Below, piece after piece: positions 57,702-64,000 of a stretch of 64,000 bases of DNA (its first letter is position 1; the number at the start of each line of letters is the position of its first letter). The stretch covers positions 2,046,001 through 2,110,000 of the forward strand of contig NZ_BSTD01000002.1 in NCBI RefSeq assembly GCF_030269325.1, read 5' to 3'. The position numbers and the translations under genes are program-made. The notes below the pieces were generated by a model. The model was not told where the DNA came from. It was given only the letters and a program-made list of their open reading frames with translations, and ran no database searches. This DNA is from Amycolatopsis sp. NBRC 101858. Lineage in GTDB: Bacteria > Actinomycetota > Actinomycetes > Mycobacteriales > Pseudonocardiaceae.

Positions 57702-59180
57702 ATGGGCGACCCTCTCCCCCGGTTTTCTCTTTTGATCAACGGAAAAGCGGTCGGCGCTCGCTCCGGCCGGACGTTCGGCTCCCCGAACCCCTACACCGGC
57801 GAACCGTGGGCGGTCGTGCCGGACGGCAGTCCGGAAGACGTCGACGACGCCGTCGCGGCGGCCCGTGCGGCGCTCGAGGGCGAGTGGGCCGCCACCACGG
57901 GCTTCGCGCGCGCCGCCCTGCTGCGCCGACTCGGCGACCTCATCGGCGAGCACGCCGAGCGGCTCGCCCGGCTGGAAGTGAACGACTCCGGCAAGCTCTA
58001 CCGCGAGATGATCGGCCAGCTCACCGGGCTGGGCGGCTGGTACCACTACTTCGCGGGCCTCGCCGACAAGATCGAGGGCCGCCAGATCCCGGCGCCGAAC
58101 CCGGACTACCTCGTCTACACCCGCCGCGAGCCGGCCGGCGTCGTCGCGGCCATCACGCCGTGGAACTCGCCGCTGCTGCTGCTCACCTGGAAGCTCGCGC
58201 CCGCGCTGGCCGCCGGGTGCACGGTCGTGGTGAAGCCGTCCGAGCACTCGCCCGTTTCGACGCTCGGCCTGGCCGAGCTGGTCACCGAGGCCGGGTTCCC
58301 GCCCGGCGTCGTCAACGTCGTCACCGGGCTCTCCCGCGAGACGGGCGCCGCGCTCGCCGGGCACCCGGGCGTCGACAAGGTCGCGTTCACCGGGTCGACC
58401 GCCACCGGCCGCGCGGTCGCCGTGGCCGCCGCGCAGAACCTGAACAAGGTGACGCTGGAGCTGGGCGGCAAGTCGCCGCAGGTGGTGTTCCCCGACGCCG
58501 ACCTCGCCGCGGCGGCCAACGGCGTCGTCGCCGGCGTGTTCGCCGCGACCGGCCAGACGTGCATGGCCGGGTCGCGGCTGATCGTGCACGCCGACGTCCA
58601 CGACGAGCTGGTCCGCCTGGTCGCCGAGCGCGCCGCGGCGATCCGGCTCGGCGACCCGAACGAGCCGGACACCGAGATGGGACCGGTCGCGAACGCGCCG
58701 CAGTACGAGAAGGTGCTGCACTACCTGGAGACGGCGAAGGCCGAAGGCGCGACGGTCGTCTGCGGGGGCGAAGCGGACCCGGCGCTGGGCGGGCTGTTCG
58801 TGCGCCCGACCGTGCTGACCGGGGTGACGCCGGAGTCGACGGTCGTGCGCGAGGAGGTCTTCGGCCCGGTGCTGGCCGCGCTGACGTTCACCGACGAGGC
58901 CGCGGCGATCCGCCTGGCCAACGACACGCCGTACGGCCTGGCCGGTGCGGTGTGGACGAAGGACGTGCACCGCGCCCACCGCGTCGCCGCGAAGCTCAAG
59001 GCCGGGACGGTGTGGATCAACGCGTACCGGGTGGTGGCGCCGTCGGTGCCGTTCGGCGGGGTGAAGAACTCCGGGCTGGGGCGGGAAAACGGGGTGCACG
59101 CGCTGGACGAGTACCTGGTGGACAAGGCCGTCTGGGTCGAGCTGACCGGCGGAACGCGGGATCCGTTCACACTGGGGTGA
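57702..59180 (+). CDS. NAD(P)-dependent aldehyde dehydrogenase
   Basis: A 492-residue ALDH. ITPWNSPLLL and VAFTGSTATGRAV bind the cofactor, LELGGKSPQ holds the general base Glu, and GQTCMAGSR the nucleophile Cys. The C-terminal FGGVKNSGLGRENG is typical of betaine- or hydroxymuconic-semialdehyde-type enzymes. GAGGAGGA upstream fixes the ATG. Substrate unknown. Confidence 0.92.
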   Translation: MGDPLPRFSLLINGKAVGARSGRTFGSPNPYTGEPWAVVPDGSPEDVDDAVAAARAALEGEWAATTGFARAALLRRLGDLIGEHAERLARLEVNDSGKLYREMIGQLTGLGGWYHYFAGLADKIEGRQIPAPNPDYLVYTRREPAGVVAAITPWNSPLLLLTWKLAPALAAGCTVVVKPSEHSPVSTLGLAELVTEAGFPPGVVNVVTGLSRETGAALAGHPGVDKVAFTGSTATGRAVAVAAAQNLNKVTLELGGKSPQVVFPDADLAAAANGVVAGVFAATGQTCMAGSRLIVHADVHDELVRLVAERAAAIRLGDPNEPDTEMGPVANAPQYEKVLHYLETAKAEGATVVCGGEADPALGGLFVRPTVLTGVTPESTVVREEVFGPVLAALTFTDEAAAIRLANDTPYGLAGAVWTKDVHRAHRVAAKLKAGTVWINAYRVVAPSVPFGGVKNSGLGRENGVHALDEYLVDKAVWVELTGGTRDPFTLG

Positions 59181-59307
59181 AGACGCGCCGGACCGGCGAA
59201 GGATTTCCTCTCCCCACTTAAAGGTATAGCCGACCCCGGGGCTTGCGGCAAGACCCCGGTGCGGGTCCACAATCCGGGCTCACCTTTTTCGGCGAGGGGA
59301 TTCCTTC

Positions 59308-60513
59308 ATGCGTGTGCTGCTGTCCACGATCGGGTCGCGGGGCGAAGTGCAGCCGGTGCTGGCGCTGGCCTCGGAACTGAGCGCTCTCGGGCAGGACGTC
59401 CGCCTGTGCGTGCCGCCCGATTTCCGGGACTGGCTCGAAGAACTGGGCTTCGACGTCGTGCCGATCGGTCCCGAGCTGCGCGGGACGGCGTCGGCGCACC
59501 GGACCGAGCCGACACCCGACCAGATCCGGAAGTCCACCGAGGACACCGTCACGACCCAGTTCGAGACGATCGCCGTCGCCGCCGAGGGGTGTGACGTCCT
59601 GGTCGCCTGCGGTGCGCTGCAGTTCGCCACCCGCTCGGTCGCGCAGCGGTCGGGCGCCGCCTACGTCTACGCGAGCTTCTGCCCCATCACCCTGCCGTCC
59701 GATCGGCACGCGCCGCCGCCGATGCCGTGGCGGACGCCCGGAAAGGCGGGAAACCGCGCCCTTTGGGACGAAGACGCGCGGCGCTGGAACGTCTTTTTCG
59801 GCGGAAAGGTCAACGAATACCGGGCGGCGGCCGGGCAGGCTCCGGTCGATGATCTGCCGAGTCACGTCTTCAGCGACCGGCCGTGGCTCGCGGCCGACGC
59901 CGCGCTGGCGCCGTGGCCGGAGCCGGGCGACCCGCGGATCGTCCAGACGGGAGCCTGGATCTGGCCGGACGAGCGGCCCCTGCCGGACGAGCTGAGCGAG
60001 TTCCTCGACGCCGACGAGCCGCCGGTGTACTTCGGGTTCGGCAGCATGCGCGCGCCGGGCGAGGTCGCCGTGGCCGCGCTCGCGGCGGCGCGGGCGCACG
60101 GCCGCCGGGCGATCGTCGCCCGCGGCTGGGCGGACCTCGTCGCCGACGACGCGCCGGACTGCCTCGGCATCGGCGAGGTCAACCAGCAGGCCCTGTTCAA
60201 GCGGGTCGCGGCCGTCGTCCACCACGGCGGCGCGGGCACGACGACCACGGCGGCCCGCGCGGGCGCCCCGCAGGTGGTCGTGCCGCAGATGTACGACCAG
60301 CACTACTTCGCCGGCCGGGTCCGCGACCTGGGCCTGGGCGCGGCGACCGAGCCGGGCGTGCCGACGGCGGAAGGACTGACTTCGGCGCTCGAAGTCGCAC
60401 TGCGCCCTGAAGTGGCGACGCGGGCGCGGGAGTTCTCGGGCCGGGTGCGCGCGGACGGCGCAAGCGTCGCCGCGCGTCACCTGCTGGCGACGGTGCCGCT
60501 CGCGTCCGCCTGA
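59308..60513 (+). CDS. GT1-family (UGT/vancomycin-type) glycosyltransferase
   Basis: A 401-residue GT-B enzyme. The N-domain starts MRVLLSTIGSRGEVQPVLAL, and HHGGAGTTTTAARAGAPQV near 310 is the nucleotide-sugar-binding signature of glycopeptide-type glycosyltransferases. It likely glycosylates a small lipophilic acceptor, for self-resistance or tailoring. No antibiotic cluster surrounds it. The ATG is 128 nt after the ALDH stop, so it may have its own promoter; a GGTATAGCC box lies at about 59221. Confidence 0.9.
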   Translation: MRVLLSTIGSRGEVQPVLALASELSALGQDVRLCVPPDFRDWLEELGFDVVPIGPELRGTASAHRTEPTPDQIRKSTEDTVTTQFETIAVAAEGCDVLVACGALQFATRSVAQRSGAAYVYASFCPITLPSDRHAPPPMPWRTPGKAGNRALWDEDARRWNVFFGGKVNEYRAAAGQAPVDDLPSHVFSDRPWLAADAALAPWPEPGDPRIVQTGAWIWPDERPLPDELSEFLDADEPPVYFGFGSMRAPGEVAVAALAAARAHGRRAIVARGWADLVADDAPDCLGIGEVNQQALFKRVAAVVHHGGAGTTTTAARAGAPQVVVPQMYDQHYFAGRVRDLGLGAATEPGVPTAEGLTSALEVALRPEVATRAREFSGRVRADGASVAARHLLATVPLASA

Positions 60514-60519
60514 ACCGGG

Positions 60520-61374
60520 CTACGGCAGGTACGGCCGGAGCGTCGCCGCGGTCACCCGGTCGAGGAGCCGGTCGGGCAGGACGCGCGTGAGGCGAGTCAG
60601 GAAGGCGGCGTCGCGGCCGATCGTGTAGCGCGTGCGCGGCCGCCGGGCGGTGGCGGCCTTGGCGACGATCGAGCCGGCCGCGTCCGCGGGCATGCCGGCC
60701 CGCGTGAACCGCTGCGAGTGGGCGACGACGGCCTTGACGAGCCCGCCGTAGCGCTGCTGGTGTTCGGGGGTCATCTGTTCGGCGAGGCCGGTGGCGGTGG
60801 CGGCGCCGCGGTCGCCCATCTCGGTGCGGACGGCGCCGGGCTCGACGACCACGACCTGCACGCCGTGCGGGGCGAGTTCGCGGCGGAGCGAGTCGCTGAC
60901 CGCTTCGAGCGCGAACTTCGTCCCCGCATACGGCCCGTACGTGGCCATCGCGACCTTCCCGCCGACCGAGCTGATGTTCACGATCCGGCCGCGGCTGCGG
61001 TGGAGGAACGGCAGCAGCGCCTGCGTGACGGCGATGTGCCCGAACAGGTTGACGTCGAACAGCCGCCGCCACTCGGCCAAGGGCAGCGCTTCGACGGGGG
61101 CGTTGACCGAGATGCCCGCGTTGTTGACGAGGGCACGCAGCGGGCGGCGGTCCGGATCGGCGGCGATGCGGCCGGCCAGGGCCTCGACGTGCTCGGGTCG
61201 CGTGATGTCGAGGAGCACTGGCTCGACGCCGTCGGCGCGGATCGCGTCGCCGTCGGCTTCGCGGCGGACGCCGGCGAGGACGTGGTAGCCGCGCGCGGCG
61301 AGTTCGCGGGCCGTGGCGGCCCCGAGGCCGGTCGAGGCGCCGGTGACGACCATGATCCCGGTTTGATCTGACAC
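60520..61374 (-). CDS. Short-chain dehydrogenase/reductase
   Basis: A 284-residue SDR: VVTGASTGLGAAT, NNAGISVN, Ser in NISSVGGK and YAGTK. It is a standard catalytic set. GTG 61374 gives VSDQTGIMVVTGAS; GTG 61380 and ATG 61353 are alternatives. It is divergent from a TetR gene, sharing two TGACACTGTCA sites, and is likely repressed by it. Substrate unknown. Confidence 0.88.
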   Translation of the reverse strand: MSDQTGIMVVTGASTGLGAATARELAARGYHVLAGVRREADGDAIRADGVEPVLLDITRPEHVEALAGRIAADPDRRPLRALVNNAGISVNAPVEALPLAEWRRLFDVNLFGHIAVTQALLPFLHRSRGRIVNISSVGGKVAMATYGPYAGTKFALEAVSDSLRRELAPHGVQVVVVEPGAVRTEMGDRGAATATGLAEQMTPEHQQRYGGLVKAVVAHSQRFTRAGMPADAAGSIVAKAATARRPRTRYTIGRDAAFLTRLTRVLPDRLLDRVTAATLRPYLP

Positions 61375-61415
61375 TGTCACATGAACTACTATGCGCAGCT
61401 CATGTGACACTGTCA
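61369..61415. promoter_or_regulatory. Duplicated palindromic operator between SDR and TetR genes
   Basis: TGACACTGTCA occurs twice, at 61369-61379 and 61405-61415, each a perfect 11-bp palindrome. The flanks (ACATGA and TCATGT) extend the symmetry so the whole 47-bp unit is an inverted pair. This fits TetR binding with control of both divergent genes. Confidence 0.72.
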
Positions 61416-61430
61416 ACTATGCTCGGCGTC

Positions 61431-62003
61431 ATGGTGACGCGAGCCGAAGCCGCCGCTGCGACCCGGACCGCCCTCGTGCGGGCCGCGTCCGAACTGCTCG
61501 ACGAAGGCGGCCCCGACGCGGTGACGCTCCGCGCGGTCGGGGCCCGCGCCGGCGTCTCGCGCGGCGCGCCGTACGGGCACTTCGAGGACAAGCAGCACCT
61601 GCTGACCGCGCTCGCCGTCGACGCGTGGAACTCGGTGGCGGACGAGGTGGAACAGCTGCGAGCCGACCTCGACGTCACCGCGAGCGCCCGGCTCGAGCGC
61701 GGCCTGCTGACGCTCATCGGAGTCGGCCGCCGGCAACCGCACCTGTACGCGCTGATGTTCAGCACCCCGGTGGGCGGCGACCCGGTCGCCGCCGCGGCGG
61801 CGACCCGCGTGGAGAACGAGTTCCTGACGCTGGTCGCCGACGTGGTCGGCGAAGGGGACGCGCGCCGCTACGGCGCGCTGCTGATGTCGAGCGCACACGG
61901 GATCGCGGGGCTGGAGCTCAGCGGCCACCTGGCGAAGGAGAAGTGGACGGTCGAGGGCGACGAGTTGGTACGGATGCTGGTCGACGCGATCCGTCCCGCA
62001 TGA
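61431..62003 (+). CDS. TetR-family transcriptional regulator
   Basis: A 190-residue regulator. The helix-turn-helix reads VTLRAVGARAGVSRGAPYGHF (about residues 30-50). ATG 61431 has a TATGCT hexamer (61418-61423) 7 nt upstream, consistent with leaderless transcription; ATG 61419 is possible. It should bind the paired TGACACTGTCA sites. Its stop overlaps the DUF6881 gene by ATGA. Confidence 0.87.
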   Translation: MVTRAEAAAATRTALVRAASELLDEGGPDAVTLRAVGARAGVSRGAPYGHFEDKQHLLTALAVDAWNSVADEVEQLRADLDVTASARLERGLLTLIGVGRRQPHLYALMFSTPVGGDPVAAAAATRVENEFLTLVADVVGEGDARRYGALLMSSAHGIAGLELSGHLAKEKWTVEGDELVRMLVDAIRPA

Positions 62004-62290
62004 CGGGCTTCTGGTACCTGCGGGTCCGGTGGGAGCACGACTTCGCCGACGATCCGGTCGCCATCGTCAGTGAGATCGGTCCGGACGGGTACGAACGCCG
62101 CAAGGTGGAGTTCTTCCGCGACGGCCGGCTCGGCTGGGCCGACGAGGAGCACGAGGTGGGCGGCACGGGCCTGGGCCAGGTCGTGGTCCCTCCGCTGGAG
62201 GAGATCGACGCGCAGCAGGAATTCGCGGCCTCGCGCGTCGAAGCCACCGAATTCGACCAAGCTTGGGCGCGCGCTACCCGGCGGCTCTAG
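62000..62290 (+). CDS. DUF6881 family protein
   Basis: A 96-residue protein beginning MTGFWYLRVRWEHDFADDP, with a beta-rich core and an acidic central part (PDGYERRKVEFFRDG). It matches the small DUF6881 domain seen in polymorphic-toxin immunity and unknown proteins. It is coupled to TetR by ATGA. Its stop overlaps the convergent GNAT gene by 4 nt. Function unknown. Confidence 0.78.
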   Translation: MTGFWYLRVRWEHDFADDPVAIVSEIGPDGYERRKVEFFRDGRLGWADEEHEVGGTGLGQVVVPPLEEIDAQQEFAASRVEATEFDQAWARATRRL

Positions 62291-62772
62291 CGCAAGTCCA
62301 GCCACAGGATGCGGAGCCCGACGTCGCCGTGATCAGGATGGCGGAACGCTCCCGGCGCCGTGCCGAGCGTGACGAACCCGAGGCTCTCGTACAACCGGAG
62401 CGCCGCCGTGTTCACCTCGACGACCGCGTTGAACTGGATGGCCGCGAACCCGCTGTCCCGGGCCCAGGCGACCAGATCCGTCGCGAGGGCGCGGCCGACC
62501 CCCGTGCCACGCGCCTCCTTCGCGACCATCAGGCTGCCGGAGGCGACGTGGCTGCCGGGGCCGGGCCGGTTGGCGTACATGTTCGCGGTCCCGGTCACCC
62601 GCTCCCCGTCCACGGCGACCACCACCCGGGCCGGCGGAGCGAGCAGCCAGCTCCGCCGGGCCTCGGGTTCGGTCATCGCGGGGTCGTAGGGGAACGTCCG
62701 CTGCTCGGTGACGACGTCGTGGACGATCGGCCAGATCCGCGGCCAGTCGTCGGCGTGGGCCTCCCGGATCAC
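62287..62772 (-). CDS. GNAT-family N-acetyltransferase
   Basis: A 161-residue acetyltransferase. KEARGTGVGRALATDLV contains the (Q/R)xxGxG/A acetyl-CoA loop, and NTAALRLYESLGF is the C-terminal motif. Its GTG overlaps the sirtuin stop by GTGA, so acetylation and deacetylation enzymes are co-translated. The acceptor, protein lysine or a small amine, is not resolved by sequence. Confidence 0.9.
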   Translation of the reverse strand: MIREAHADDWPRIWPIVHDVVTEQRTFPYDPAMTEPEARRSWLLAPPARVVVAVDGERVTGTANMYANRPGPGSHVASGSLMVAKEARGTGVGRALATDLVAWARDSGFAAIQFNAVVEVNTAALRLYESLGFVTLGTAPGAFRHPDHGDVGLRILWLDLR

Positions 62773-63506
62773 GCGCGCACCGCCGCGCAGAGTTCCGGGA
62801 CCACCGTCTCGATGTCCTCGCGCAGCACGAAATCGGCTTCCTCGTCGTACGGCGTGGGCTGGCGGTTGACGATCACCAGCGTCGCCCCCGCCTGCGCCGC
62901 GATGGTGCACAGCGACGCGGCCGGCTCCACCTGCAGCGAGCTGCCGACGGCCAGGAAGACCTCGCTCGCCGCGGCGACACTGCGTGCGCGTCCCAGGAGG
63001 TCGCCGTCCAGCGTCTGTCCGAAAAGGACGACGTCGAGCTTCAGGATCCCGCCGCACTCCGGGCACCGCGGGTCGTCCTCGCCGCGCTCCAGCACTTCGG
63101 TGGTCGGGAACCGCGCCGCGCAGCCGGTGCACGCGGTGGTGTGCATGGAGCCGTGCAGTTCGAGGACCTTCCGCGCGACGAGGCCGGCTTTCTGGTGCAG
63201 GCCATCGACGTTCTGGGTGAGCACGCGCACGGCGACGCCGTCACCATCGAGGTCGGCGAGGGCGCGATGGGCGGCGTTCGGTTCGGCGCGCCAGGCGGCG
63301 TGGCCGGTGTAGCTGCGCCAGAACTCGCGGCGCACATCGGCGTCGGCGAGGAAGTTCTTCAGTGTGAAGGCGTTCACGGCGCTCGGCGAGCGCGTCCAGA
63401 CGCCGTCGGGCCCGCGGTAGTCGGGGATGCCGGAAGCGGTGGAGATCCCCGCACCGCTCAGCACACCGACCAGCCGGGCGCCGCGAATCCGGTCGATCAG
63501 GTCCAT
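62769..63506 (-). CDS. Sir2-family NAD-dependent deacetylase (sirtuin)
   Basis: A 245-residue sirtuin. GAGISTASGIPDYRG binds NAD, TQNVDGLHQKAG and the LHG catalytic His are present, and CTGCAARFP with CPECGG supply four zinc Cys. It removes acyl groups from lysine using NAD. The SIRT5-like Tyr-Arg acyl-pocket pair is not evident. ATG 63506 is the normal start. It forms a unit with the GNAT gene, overlapping by 4 nt. Confidence 0.93.
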   Translation of the reverse strand: MDLIDRIRGARLVGVLSGAGISTASGIPDYRGPDGVWTRSPSAVNAFTLKNFLADADVRREFWRSYTGHAAWRAEPNAAHRALADLDGDGVAVRVLTQNVDGLHQKAGLVARKVLELHGSMHTTACTGCAARFPTTEVLERGEDDPRCPECGGILKLDVVLFGQTLDGDLLGRARSVAAASEVFLAVGSSLQVEPAASLCTIAAQAGATLVIVNRQPTPYDEEADFVLREDIETVVPELCAAVRA

Positions 63507-63547
63507 GGTCCGGAGGTTAACGACCCGCCGCCGCCGCGACGACCGGA

Positions 63548-63742
63548 TTACCGCGCTCGCAGCCGCAACGCCAAAGCCGGGCACGCGGCCGCCGCTCGCC
63601 GAGCCTCGGCCACCAGCTCCGGCGGCACCGGGCCCGGCTTCACGATCGGATAACCCCACTCGTCCAGCCGCACCGCCTCGGGCAGCAGGTCCGCGCACAG
63701 GCCGTGCGCCCGGCACCCGATCGGGTCCACCGTCACCTTCAC
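63548..63742 (-). CDS. Small [3Fe-4S]/[4Fe-4S] ferredoxin
   Basis: A 64-residue ferredoxin. Cys in DPIGCRAHGLCADLLPE and the final ACPALALRL give three Cys ligands, the pattern of single-cluster [3Fe-4S] actinobacterial ferredoxins. GGAGAG upstream supports GTG 63742. It overlaps the NuoF-like gene by GTGA. Partner could be a P450 or the flavoprotein encoded next to it. Confidence 0.88.
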   Translation of the reverse strand: MKVTVDPIGCRAHGLCADLLPEAVRLDEWGYPIVKPGPVPPELVAEARRAAAACPALALRLRAR

Positions 63743-64000
63743 GCCACACTCTCCAGAACCCGGCACCGGCCACCGGCCGCGTGCGCCGCCACGTCATGAC
63801 CGAACACCCGCAACGCGCTCGTCGCGAGCCGCGCCGCGCCGTCCGGGTGCGCGCACGCCCCGCGGCCGGTGAGCAGCGGCAGCCGGCGGGCCAGCCGGGC
63901 CGTCGAAGGACCACCGCGGAGCAGCTCCGCGAAGTCCGCCGCGATCGCCGGGAGGCCGAACATGCACGGCCCGCACTGCCGGGCCGACTCGGCCGCCAGG
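63739..64000 (-). CDS. NuoF-like NADH dehydrogenase/oxidoreductase subunit (partial)
   Basis: The 87 visible codons are the C-terminus of a gene that continues beyond the right edge. ARQCGPCMFGLPAI is the Cys-rich segment that holds the iron-sulfur cluster in NuoF-type proteins, and GRGACAHPDGAARLATSAL continues the fold. It probably moves electrons from NADH to the coupled ferredoxin. The rest of the protein is needed for a full call. Confidence 0.8.
   Translation of the reverse strand, partial: LAAESARQCGPCMFGLPAIAADFAELLRGGPSTARLARRLPLLTGRGACAHPDGAARLATSALRVFGHDVAAHAAGGRCRVLESVA

Overview
The window reads as chromosome of a high-GC actinomycete, roughly 70 percent GC, with frequent GTG starts and many ATGA or GTGA start-stop overlaps. 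A Pseudonocardiaceae member such as Amycolatopsis is the best guess. Reasons are the partner-switching regulators, WXG100-type secretion proteins, lone STAS and DUF742 proteins, mycolyl-free actinobacterial gene content and secreted GH15 and M4 enzymes. The genus call is inference; no rRNA or tRNA gene was seen.

1-10.8 kb: the tail of a histidine phosphatase, then a dense signalling cluster. It holds two GAF-SpoIIE phosphatases, three STAS antagonists, two HATPase anti-sigma-type kinases, a 1355-residue hybrid protein (PAS, GAF, histidine kinase, receiver, PAS, SpoIIE phosphatase, HATPase) and a GAF-ANTAR antiterminator. Three sequences resembling SigB/SigF-class promoters flank it, but no sigma factor gene is present.

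10.8-22.3 kb: a secreted glucodextranase/glucoamylase-like GH15 enzyme, a DinB protein, small secreted proteins, a two-component system, an aldo/keto reductase, and a three-gene YbaB / WXG100 / Pro-Lys-Glu repeat locus that looks type VII secretion related.

22.3-31.1 kb: a PucR regulator, a 69-bp minisatellite, and a tightly overlapping operon with three DUF917 proteins, an SDR, a hydantoinase/oxoprolinase-type protein and an NCS1 permease. It is probably for uptake and breakdown of a hydantoin-like or other N-heterocycle.

31.1-44.8 kb: assorted metabolism and regulation. Included are SDR/TetR/hydrolase, a lone DUF742, a LacI repressor with palindromic operators facing a lone sugar-binding lipoprotein, an S1-domain protein, a semialdehyde dehydrogenase, an L,D-transpeptidase, a WXG100-like protein with a possible muramidase domain, LysR, STAS, TetR with tautomerase, and MsrA.

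44.8-64 kb: a secreted M4 metalloprotease, OsmC, a DrrAB-type ABC exporter, an AT-richer pentapeptide-repeat membrane protein, a Ser/Thr kinase, and a compact papain-like protease / shared-domain protein / chagasin-like inhibitor operon, which is the most unusual unit here. Then come an aldehyde dehydrogenase, a glycosyltransferase, a divergent SDR/TetR pair with duplicated operators, an overlapping sirtuin-GNAT pair, and a ferredoxin with the end of a NuoF-like gene running off the right edge.
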